Below are positions 17,394-29,100 of a DNA stretch of 64,000 bases, piece after piece. The position numbers and the translations under genes were made by a program. Under the pieces are notes generated by a model that saw only the letters and a list, made by a program, of their open reading frames with translations, made no database searches and was not told the origin of the DNA. How positions within the stretch are numbered: the stretch's first letter is position 1; the number at the start of each line of letters is the position of its first letter. Origin of the DNA: Linnemannia elongata. Lineage: Eukaryota; Mortierellomycota; Mortierellomycetes; Mortierellales; Mortierellaceae. Location: assembly GCA_036320915.1 (NCBI GenBank), contig JAXBDG010000015.1, positions 1-64,000 of the forward strand. Reading direction: 5' to 3'.

Positions 17394-17405
17394 TGTGAGG
17401 TAAGG

Positions 17406-17473
17406 TTTTTAAAAACTTGGTACATGCTGGTCCAGGAGTAACGTAAGGTAAGATACCATAAGGTTTTTAAAAA
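17406..17473. promoter_or_regulatory. Duplicated TTTTTAAAAA motif between convergent genes of element C
   Basis: Two palindromes at 17406-17415 and 17464-17473 sit in an imperfect tandem repeat containing AAAAACTTGGTACATGCTG. Same doubled layout as in element B although the surrounding bases differ, so the arrangement itself seems selected. Confidence 0.5.
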
Positions 17474-17503
17474 CTTGGTACATGCTGCTACAGAAATCAG
17501 GCC

Positions 17504-18712
17504 CTACAGTTCCTCGTCATCTTCCGACATGTCCATTCCCAAGAACGCGTTTTGGAGTTCCTGTAGTTCAGACCCATTCTGTAGCCTATTTTGGACAGTC
17601 TCTACTTCGGAGTTCTCCAAGACAGGCTTATTGGTGGTTGGATAGTCGAATCCATCCTCGATCCATTCCATATGGTGGGGTAGTATATCCAGGCTGAGGT
17701 TGTTGGACATATTACGTACATTTAGCAGCAGAAAGCACAGCCGCAACATCATGTTAACCTCCCTCTTGTCGGTGGTACGGATGGCGTCTTTATGGTTGAA
17801 CTTGGCAAAGGTGGATCCGAGGTCACCAAAGGTATTTTCAACCATAGACCTGAATCCTGCGAACATCGTATTAAAGGTAGCCTCATCCTCATCCAAAGGC
17901 TTTCCATTGCGCTTACGTATGGGAAAACAAAAGTTGCGAATGTCCAAGTCTTACTCTTTCTCCAGGAGCTTGGGTATATGCTGTGGGTATCCACCATCGA
18001 GGCCAATGCAGTCCACCTCATGAATCCTTTTGGCCACACCCATGTCGACCAGCATGGTACCATCGTTGTGTTTCTTACATGACTCGGACTTGGACACAAA
18101 GACCACCATGTTGTTGACGTCTATGCATACTTGTGTGCGGAGGCCTGACTTCCTGAACTTAAAACTGTACATCTCGGACTTTAACTCCCCGTGGGTTGCC
18201 CGTGTGTCATGGCCATCCAGCAGCAGTGTTACATGCTTGAACATCTTTGGGTTACTCCATCTGGCCGATCGCATGCGTATCTCAGGGGTGGAAAACATGG
18301 TTGAGAAGCACCTTGCCATTTCCTTGTTGAACAGGCTCCTTTCCACCTTGAAGAATGTGCGAAAGATCTCATAGAAGGAAGACCTGGGCATGAACACCGA
18401 CATGGACTCCATGGACTCTCCAGAGACAAAAAAGTATAAGAAGGCGATACCCTTTTCCAGCGCCTTATACGGACCGGGGAAGTATACTTTATTCCACAGG
18501 ACCGCCAGGAAGAAGTACACCGCAACAGCCCCCAGCTTGGACATAACCGCTAATTTCATGTGTCGCATACCCTTGATGACCTTGAACTCAGACCGGTGTG
18601 CCCTACGAGTTTTTGGGTACATTGGCCAGGGATCATCCAAAAAGGTCCACTCCTCCTGGATAATCGACCTGAACAAACCCTGAAGTTTTTCGGGAACGTT
18701 GCCGCTTGACAT
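17504..18712 (-). pseudogene. Element C transposase with one nonsense codon
   Basis: Starts MSSGNVPEKL at 18712 and aligns with the other transposases to the stop at 17504. It would be 401-402 codons. A TAA at 17951-17953, after PKLLEKE, interrupts it about 15 residues beyond the second catalytic Asp (GLDGGY) and before the Glu region (MVENTFGDLGSTF), so the product would lack the third catalytic residue. Everything downstream stays in frame. This element would need a transposase supplied in trans. Confidence 0.9.
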
Positions 18713-18737
18713 ATTTGTGTTTTATATCCTGTACTTA

Positions 18738-19377
18738 CCTGGTCTACCATACCGCATTTGTCATTCCTTACCTGAACATCACGCATATACCATAGGTCAT
18801 CGGCAATGGATAACACCAAAGGGGGGTCGAGGGCATCAGCCAGAGTAAAGCTACAACCCCCCCCTCGAGGTCTTTCATGCAGCACAACCTCCCATAGCCT
18901 TCTTCTTTTACTCAGATCTACTGTACGCTCCCCTCTATCCTGGGGGGCTTTCAGTTCTCGTCCGAATGCTAATGCTAATGCGAATTTGCCTTTTTTGGAA
19001 GTTTTGACCCTGTTTTTCAAATCAAAAGTTCCACGTATCAATTTGACCTGATTGGCTCGTTAGCATGCTAAAAATACATGATTTTTGATGTATTTTTTCG
19101 CACGGGCGCTTCTTAATCCTTTCGTTTGCTTGACACTTCTTCCCCCTCATCAAAGAACCGTATTGTCCCAAATGACCAGAGTGCAAAATTGATGTCTTAA
19201 AACTGCCAGTGCCTAATCTGGCATGGTCAATTTTACAACTCGTATTCGCATTCAGAACTGAAAACGGCCCTGGACTCATCCATCCCCGGTACCACCCTTT
19301 TAAAACATAGGCTCATCTATGCACCATACTCTCACACATCATGTAAAGCCTCTCTACACTGGACCCGGATGACTCCC
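18738..19377 (-). repeat. Right TIR of element C, interrupted by a MITE
   Basis: Inverse of 15047-15358, with G6 at 18821-18826, CATCAGCCAGAGTAAAGCTA and C8 at 18857-18864. Split at 18941-19273 by the MITE and one TGG copy. Confidence 0.88.
18944..19270. mobile_element. 327-bp MITE with TGG target duplication
   Basis: Non-coding. Ends GGGGCTTTCAGTTCTCG and, inverted, GGGCCGTTTTCAGTTCTGA form an imperfect TIR that includes TTCAGTTCT. It is flanked by TGG on both sides; the left TIR of element C shows the uninterrupted site (TCCAGGATAG). The 3-bp duplication and G-rich ends suggest mobilisation by a related DDE transposase. Its TIR does not match families A, B or C. Confidence 0.88.
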
Positions 19378-20622
19378 ATACCTCTGATTTTAACCTTCTC
19401 TCTGCCAAAAACCTCATCTTGGGGATTTTGTGTATGGGAACCCTGCCATTGTCTCCTCTGTATTGGCCTCTCCATCTTTCCCAGGTGCCTTCAAGGGACT
19501 TTCCAGCCTTGACCTTGAGGCCACATTCGGTGACCAAATGCCAGTAGCTCTTTCCCCGGAAATCTGCCAACCCTGCGGCAACAACGGTGTATTCTGTGCC
19601 TGGAACAAGGATGTTGTAACCAGCAGTAAACAAGGTGGAATGCGGCTTCTTCATCCACCGGACATATCCCTCATGGCTATCGGAGGTAGGCTTCTCAACA
19701 AGGATTGCTAATGGCCTACTCTTCTTGCTATGCTTCTTCTCGGGCCATCCAATGGAGATATTCTTATGCTCCACAATGCCAACCTCAGAGAACTCATAGA
19801 CAAGTCCCTCACAGGTGTCTCGAGAGGGAAACATGCTTTTGGTCCTACCAGCCATGTCATGGCTGTACATCCAGATTCCCTCTCATAGACTTTCTCGCTG
19901 ATAATCTCCACCTCTCCAGAGTCATCTGCCTTGACCTTGATGTAATGGATAGGCCTGTCGTTGAAAGAGTAGTTGGCCAGCAGCAGGGGAACAAGTTTGG
20001 ATCCAACGTTCTTCCACATGTATCCATACTTTTTGGAGGTCACGGAGTTCCACCAGTGGCAGTAAGCAAAGACCTTCTTTGCAGGCATATACACTGCGAC
20101 CATGGACTCGATGTAGTTGGCCCTTTCTTTCCACATCTCCTCATAGCTGTAGTCATAGACACGACAAGTGCTCAGCAGGTCCCTTGCATGATCCAAGTGG
20201 GCATGGTACTTCTCCAAATATAACAAGGTACTACCATAGAATGTCAGCTCCAGACGGGACATCCCATGGTCCTTGTGACGAAGCAGCCTTGCCATGAATC
20301 TTTCGTCATCATCCGCTACAAGACCCTCCATCCTTGACCCAAGACTCTTGCGTACCTCAGCGCTCTCCAAAATCTGCACAAACTTGTTGTAGACCCTGTA
20401 GCGGATGTTCTTGGTGTCATCTGAACTGCCTATCCAGGAGGTACAATGGTCACCCACACGACTACGGTCCTTGATGACTGTGGTGATGCCATTCCGCAGC
20501 AGATGTTGCTCAACAAGAAAACGTTCTGTGACGTATCGGCAGTCGCGGTTCATGTCTATATTATGAAGCACCATATGCTTGTTTCTGAGGGTCTCCAGCA
20601 TAATTGACAATGCCAGTATAGC
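19378..20622 (-). pseudogene. Remnant of a second family-B ORF2
   Basis: Very similar to 12657-13912, the C-terminal two-thirds of element B ORF2. It carries a 4-bp deletion near 19853 (GCCATGTC versus GCCACCAATGTC) that shifts the frame, and scattered substitutions. It lacks the gene's last codons, cut by element C, and its N-terminal part, cut at about 20622. The inner break is the junction with unique chromosomal DNA, so this is the innermost transposon sequence of the stack. Confidence 0.88.
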
Positions 20623-20641
20623 CTGGCTTTATTTGTGGTAA

Positions 20642-23600
20642 TTACAATGAGATTTGAGTTCCGCTGGGAGTATCCGTGGATGTGAGGACGTTGGAGTTTG
20701 AGCCAGCCGGCTCAGGCTCCTTGTCGTAGCTTGGCTCAAAGATGAACTCGCCCATGTCCAAACCCTTTGGATCCGTCATGAAATCCAAGGCGCCTGTCCA
20801 TTCCTCAGACTCGTCCATGGCCGTGCGTGGGATTTGGAAAGTCGTGTCCATTTCCATGTTCCCGGCACCATTGGTTGACATAAGCATCGTTTGATTAGGA
20901 GCCAGTGCAGAATAAAAGGGTGGCGACATGGCTTCAAATCCGTTGGACATCCCTCTGAGGTTAGCGACAGGCAACCCCCCTGGTACTTGATTCAGATTGG
21001 TGTTATTGGTGCTACCGTTGACTTGTTGAATGTCGCTCAGAGAAACGGACATCATAGGCGTAGAGATAGGCGACGGGATGGAGACAGGAGAGCCGACATT
21101 CTTGGCGGGTCGATTTCGGAACTGGGCTGTGGGTCTTGTAGTGGGGCTGCCCGTCTCAGCTGCGTTCGGTATCGTTGGCGTAAGAGATCCTGTGGTAGCG
21201 TCGACTGCAGCCGTCTCGCCCGCCAGACTGCCTTTCCGTTTTGCGCTCGAATCCTTTCGTCCAGTTCCCTTGCGACTCCGGCCGGTGGTCGTGGTTGCAG
21301 TAGAGGAGGTTGTGCCGCCGGCGGCAGCTCCTTTGTTGGAAAGTGTTGGTGTTGATGCCACGGACGCATTCTTGGCTCGTTTTGTAGATTTTGTAGCGTT
21401 AGGCGCGGGAAGCGCGACAGTCGAAGGTGGGGCGACAGGTGCCATTGATACGCCTGAGGGTATCGTAAACGAACCAGACACGTTGACAAATCCTCCATGT
21501 GCACCTCCAGGGCCTTGGACGTTGTTGAGGTGTGTCGCCAGACCTCCTACTGAAGCATAATCCAATGTTGGAGTTCCTGCTGCGCTAATTGCTCCAGCTT
21601 GAGCAGTCTCCATAGGAGGCGATTGCATGGTTCCGGGTCCTACTACCCCTCCAGCAATGGTTACCAGGCTTGTGGAAAAGCGTCGCTTCATGATCCCAGG
21701 TGACGAGAGTCCTGCAAGAATATGTGACCCGTCTGTTTGAGGCATCGTTCCAAACGTCACAAATGGTGCTTGGGCAGGAGGGGCTGTAGAGATCGTGCTC
21801 GTAACAATTGGAAGTCCTGGCATGTCTGGATTCGCTACTCCATTCTGCAGTCCTTGGACGTTGAATGCCAATGAAGAATCTGTAGTTGTAAGAATGAACA
21901 ACTAGTTAGCAAAGGTTCATTGAGGACGACAATAACAGCAGTTATTTCAGACGAGCGGAGCGCAAGCGTACCTGGGCTGCGTCTGTTTGCACCTGTAGTA
22001 GTACCCAGAAGGTCCGGCATTTTGGACTTTATGTCAGAGATCTAGTATTTAAAAGTACAATTGCGCTCCACTGATGTTAATACTTGAGTGTCATGGAAAA
22101 CGTATCAACCTGTTCCATTAGGTTCAGTTCGACAAGACAACTAAACAGATAAGGACTCACTCCAAGCGTCCGCATGGTCTTGTGAGTTACGCCAAACTCA
22201 TTCACGACACTTTCGGGAACACTATAGTTGGAGCCTTTAATAGCAGCGGCGGAGCCCTTTTTAGACGCGTTCTTCTTCTTGGAGTCTGCCTTTGGGTCGA
22301 TCACAGGACTCTCCAATGCGTCGTCCTTAGGGCGCGGGATGAGTTCCGTAAAGTCTGAGATAGTGATTTCCAAAAGGTCAATTTTGTAGTCTGTCGCAAA
22401 CATAACTCTGACAGAGCCAACCGACATGACCTATTTAATGCATCCAGGAGCCATCACAAGCAGATTATGTTAGCTCCTGTAGTCGCCTGGATAGCCATTC
22501 TGCGAAAAGGATAATGCACAAAGAAGGCCACACAAGAACCCACCTTTGATCCACTGGTATAGTCCGACAGGAGTGATACTTTGTCACATTCCACGATTAA
22601 TGGTGCCTTGGATGGTTGCTCGATAGTGCCATCCAAAGTCAACTTCATTTCCTTGACTCCTGACTGATAGTTGGTGTGATACAGCTTGGGTAGAGATGTC
22701 ACCGGGATCTCTAAATGATGATATTGAAGACAAATGTTAGTATCGGTTGGAGCGAACACGGAGGCGTAGCAATCATTAAACTAGATATTAACCGTTACAA
22801 AAATATTACCGAATGTCCTGCTGTCGTTGTTCATAGGGTTGACAAGGGTGTACTTCTGTCTGCCCTCGTTTGAGTAAAATCTGTTGACAAAGGCCTGCCA
22901 TGACTGGATGGATTGATTCTAAATACATAGAGAAAATAAGTAATTGTTAGCTATACGCTCTAAACATCATATTACCTCAAAAGTTGATGGCTCCTTAGCT
23001 ACCTCTTCGCCGTGCCCCAGATATCGGCAAAAGTCCAGTAGACGTAGCATAGCTTTGGGATCAGGCCCATCCTGTGGGAAGTCTGGATTAAGTGTACTGT
23101 TACACCGAGGCGGAAAAAAAGAGATGTTAGCTGATATCCCCATATTGAAAAGAAGATAGCAGCACCAAAAAAATAAAAAAAACTATACTGCTTCATACGC
23201 AATTGCAGTACCTCTGTTGTTCCATCATGGCATTAGGCCAATTAGCCAAGCTTGTATGCTGTGCAAGGTGGCGCTGATACTGTTGCGTGTGCTGTTGCTG
23301 TTGCAACTGTTGCTGCTGCAGTTGCTGCTGGAACTGTTGGAGTTGCTGTTGATGATGATGATGTTGGTGCTCCTGCTGCTGCTGCTGCTGTTTTTGTTCC
23401 TGTTGATGCTGTTGCTGTTGAATTTGTTGTTGCTGCTGCTGCTGGGTTTGTTGCTGTTGTTGGATCTGTTGATGTTGCTGGTGGGCCTGCTGTTGTTGAT
23501 GGTGCTGGACTTGCTGCGCCTGCTGATGTTGTGCTTGCTGAACTTGATGCTGCTGTTGCTGCTGCTGTTGATGTTGATGTTGTTGCTGCTGCTGTTGCTG

Positions 23601-24686
23601 TTGTTGTGGCTGCTGTTGTTGATGCTGGGGCTGCTGTTGTTGATGCTGCTGCTGCTGCTGCTGTTGTTGTTGCTGTTGCTGTTGTTGTTGTTGTTGTTGT
23701 TGTTGCTGCTGTTGTTGCTGGACCTGCAGTTGCTGCTGGATTTGCTGTTGTATTTGCTGTTGGTGAAGCTGTTGTTGCTGTTGATGGAGCTGCTGTTGTT
23801 GCTGCAGACCTTGTTGTTGCTGCAGAACTTGTTGGTCCTGTTGCCCTTGTTGCTGCCCTTGTTGCTGTTGCTGCTGCTGTTGAAGGTGCTGCAGTTGTGC
23901 CTGTTGTTGCTGCTGCTCTTGTTGCTGTTCTTGCTGCTTTTGATGCTGTAACTTTTGATGCTGGGCTTGAACTTGCTGCTGCTGTTGCTTCTGCTGTAGT
24001 TGCTGCTGCTGAATTTGTTGTTGCAACTGTTGTTGTTGCTGTTGTTGCTGTGCAAATTGCTGCTGTTGAACTTGCTGACTCAGCTGCGGATGTTGATGTT
24101 GTTGCTGAAGCTGTTGCTGCTGGGCTTGGAGCAGTTGTTGCCTTTGTTGCTGCAGCTGGATAGAGTTGAAGTGTCCTGGCTGGTACATGGGCATTGTCTG
24201 AGATGGTACCTGGTAAGCGAAGCCCTGTGTGGTAGTGGGCAACGTCTGAGGATGCATAGCTTGGGTGGGCAACTGTGCTTGTTGGGTTGGTTGTTGCTGT
24301 GCTTGTTGGGCTTGTTGAGCGTGTGCTTGTCTCTGCTGGAGTTGGAGCTGTTGAAGCTGCTGCTGCTGCAATTGATGGAGCTGTAGGGATTGTAGCTGAT
24401 ACGGCTGGAGGTGTTGTTGTGGAAACGCTGGAGACTGTCCGTTTACATTTCCGATGGCCATGATTGCGCCAGGTGGTCTAACATGCATGGTTGCGGGTCT
24501 CAATCCTGGCAAGTTGCTCTCTGCGATTGCGAATGCGCTTCCTGTTCCTGGATGGGTATTCTGGACGAGCTGTGGGGATGCACCGATATGGGTTGGTCCG
24601 ACGGTAACCGTGGAAGCGTTATTGGTTGTGGTGGTGGTGGTGGTGGTGTTGCTGCTGCTGTTGTTGTTATTGTTGAGGGCGAACAT
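20642..24686 (-). CDS. LIM-domain-binding transcriptional co-regulator (Ldb1/SEUSS/Adn1/PtaB type), polyglutamine-rich
   Basis: Exons (minus strand): 24686-23212, 23096-22976, 22918-22810, 22710-22544, 22430-22110, 22041-21972, 21879-20642; 1,166 aa. Residues 1-491 (exon 1) are dominated by polyglutamine. Exons 2-5 (about 492-731) form the conserved domain: FPQDGPDPKAMLRLLDFCRYL, WQAFVNRFYS, YTLVNP, LYHTNYQSGVKEM, and VMFATDYKIDLLEI. The C-terminal part is Ser/Thr-rich with a basic patch and an acidic tail. Fungal relatives work with a LisH partner (Som1/Flo8 type) in adhesion, filamentation and biofilm control. The exon 5 to 6 junction is uncertain: the donor GTTGAT is weak, and reading through would stop at 22077. 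The stop is only about 20 bp from transposon sequence. Confidence 0.8.
23260..24150 (-). repeat. CAG/CAA-type polyglutamine-coding tract
   Basis: Several hundred bases of mixed CAG and CAA codons (CTG/TTG on the plus strand) encode runs of up to about 19 glutamines broken by His, Leu and Ala. Mixed codons limit slippage. The antisense strand gives spurious leucine-rich frames. Confidence 0.9.
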
Positions 24687-26123
<1,437 letters not shown>

Positions 26124-29100
26124 ATGCTGGTAATTCATCCAATACATCAACAATACCAACCAACCAAACCAATACACCCCCTTGCGAACAAACAAACAAC
26201 CACCCAAAGTGTCACAGCAAACTCTTTGCTCACCCACGATAATTTCCCTTCACTTTCCATTTATCCAGCTTCCAGACCACGACCAGGTGCCGGCATCCTT
26301 ATCCGATCGTCACTCGCAGGATGAGCTCCCTACTGCAGACTCGCTCTTTGGCGATAGTGGCTCCTTCCTCTCCCAGTCTGCCAACAGACCACCACCACCA
26401 CCTGCGGCCGTAATGAATGCTCCAGTGCGACCCCTTCTTCGTCCCCCACCCAATCCCGCAACAGCCCAGACGCAACAGTTCCGCCCGGTTCGTCCTATCC
26501 GACCTGCACGACCACCAATGAACCCTCCACATCTTGCCGCTCAGCGTCCTCAGTGCAGCCAACAACATCCGCCATCTCAAACGCGACCTATGGTGCCTCC
26601 ACAGAACCCTACACGACCACCACCACCTCGACCCCAGGATCAGCTTCGACCTAACCATCAGCAGAATTCTCAGCAACCCATGCCTGCCAATCAGCATTCT
26701 CCGCAACTGGCATATCAGCAGCGACCACACCCCGTATCTCCCCAGATGAACCCTCGACCCTACTCACCCCAGATGCAGCCACGTCCTCCCCAGTTGCAAC
26801 GTCCTCCTCCCAATCACGCTTTCTCGCCGCGTCCAAACACGCTGAACCAACCACAAAGCTCACCTCAATATCGACCAGAAGTTATTCACCCAAGACCTGC
26901 ATTACCGCCATTGGCACCTATAGTACCTGTGGTATCCACTCAGGAAGCCAGTCATCACCCTGTTCCGAATCTTATAAACAAAGCTCAGACAAGAACATTA
27001 GGCGCTCAGCAAGGTCCTTCCAAGTCAACGGACAACACTAATGATGCTTCCAGTCTCTTTGGTGCTATATCCGCCTCGGCCTCGGAGAAGGCAGCGCTCC
27101 CCTCTGCCGATGTTCTCTTTGGTAGTGGCCCGTCTTCCATGGACTTCTTCCGACAGCCCCCTGCAACTATCAAATATGCACCCATTCAGCGTCGTTCAAT
27201 GGACACTCATCGTCATCCTGACAAATCAACTGCTACGTCGCAACAGGATGTAGATTCACTGTTCTCTTCTCCGACAACAGCAGCGACCATTACGCAACAG
27301 GATGTAGGCTCGCTGTTCTCTTCTCCGGCAACAGTGACGGTTACTAAGCAACAGGATGTAGGCCCACAGTTTGCTTCTCCGGTGACTATGGCAGCAGCGA
27401 CAATCCACCATCAAGAAACGCATTCGGGCATTATGTTGCCACAGATTGAATCGATCAGCAGGATTACATCTCCTCCGTTCCGAAGCGCCGACATCTTTTC
27501 ACTCGGAGGATTTCAGAACTCTCGGTCAAGTCAGCCAGCGCCAATTTTTGACCCACCAACAGCTGTATCACAATCGACAGATGTTTCTGCTGAATCAAAC
27601 GCCTTTTCCTCTGGTACGCCTCAACGCGCATCGCCAACTAATCACTACGAGGCGCCACTTTCGCCAACCGGTCCTGTCGTCAGTGCGCTGAACAACAACA
27701 ACCGTGGTAGCTTCGATGTTGGCCTTAATGTAACGGACACTAAAGTATCTCAGGCACTGCATCATCAAGATTCGTCTTCCTTGTTTGGTGGAAGTGATGA
27801 CACGGATGCCTCTCGCTTCTTCTCGGGACCATCTGCTATGGACTCCAGTGCATTCTTCAGTGGTCTTTCTCAACCAGGGGCTTCTGCGGCTCATATAGGG
27901 AATGCATTCAGCACGACTGCCAAAGCAAACAACGATGCCATTCAACCCATCTTCTCGCCTGTCCTACTGTCCTCAGCTGAAACTGATCGGACAGTCGAAC
28001 TTGTAGCCCGCCGGGATCTGGAGCCTACTCCGGCGAGTCGTCCGCCAGCTCAATCTGCAACGGCTGCAGTGACTGGAAGCGCGGCGGATCTCTTTGGACA
28101 ACCCTCTCCGCAGGACTTCTTTTCCTCCAGTTTCTTCAAAAACAGCGAGAATCAGGGCGCGTCGGAGACTACCGCCATTGTGGAGGCGTCGACAGCAAAC
28201 CTTCATCGTACTATTTTCAGTAACTTGGAAAGGTCGACTGTAGATTGCGCTGATGCAGGGAGCAATTCCCAGCTCAAGGAAACTCAACATGATACCAACA
28301 CCATGAGCAGCACGCATGTCCTTCCAGTGTCGCTTCGGGAATCCCAACGACCACCGCATTCATTCAGGGATGCCCCTTCCAGCCAGAGGCACGATAAGCC
28401 CCAAGTCCCAGTATACCTGCAGCACAGTCCTGAGAGCGATCATACAACTGTGAGTGTTTTCCACTGTTGGAAACGCAGCTTACTTTACGGGTTCCGACTA
28501 CCTGGTTCTAAAGTACGAAAACTCACATTTTTACCTCCGACCTTTTTCTTTCTTTCAGAGCAACGCTCACGGGGAGGACTCTTTGTTCGAGCAGCCATTA
28601 GGAAGCGAGCCGTACCAGGCACCTCACCAACATATTCAACATGAGCAACTCGCACAGGCGCAAGCGTCCAGCGACACAACTCAGCCTAGGCGTGACGCCC
28701 AAGGAGTAGACGATCAGTCGATTCCTATATCCGAGGAGGCCAAGCCATCGCATGTTCACGATCATCAATCAGAAGATTTCCACCAGCAAGATGACTTTGC
28801 GTCCCCAGTCCAAGAACTACCTCACCATGCGCCTTCTTTCATCACCCAAGAACTTCATAGACACCAAGAGTCCGTCTCAGGTCTTTTCAGCCACGTGCCT
28901 CAGCCATTCGGTCTCGATAGCCATGGGTCGGACGATCGCCAACCCTCGATATCAGACCTTTTCAGCCAGCCACCTCAGGCACAGGCTTTGGACATTAACA
29001 CCCCAAAGAATCGCCAACAGTCAGTGTCGGATCTGTTCGATATGTCGTCTCAGACGTTCGCCGTGAAAGCTCTCAGACCAGAGGGCCGCCAACAGTCGGT

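Larger units (their letters stand above)
15047..19377. mobile_element. Element C: decaying TIR transposon of the same group, carrying a MITE
   Basis: Ends are GGGAGTCATCCGGG at 15047 and CCCGGATGACTCCC ending at 19377. Its order from left is small ORF (+), ORF2 (+), transposase (-), which is the element A/B plan reversed. ORF2 has a frameshift and a nonsense codon, and the transposase has a nonsense codon. The left flank is the end of element B and the right flank is a family-B ORF2 fragment; the flanking trinucleotides (CTA, ATA) do not match, so one side has been rearranged. Its right TIR is split by a 327-bp MITE. Confidence 0.87.

Noticed and set aside
23217..24163. Long leucine- or valine-rich frames on the plus strand
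   Set aside because: Antisense translations of the polyglutamine tract.
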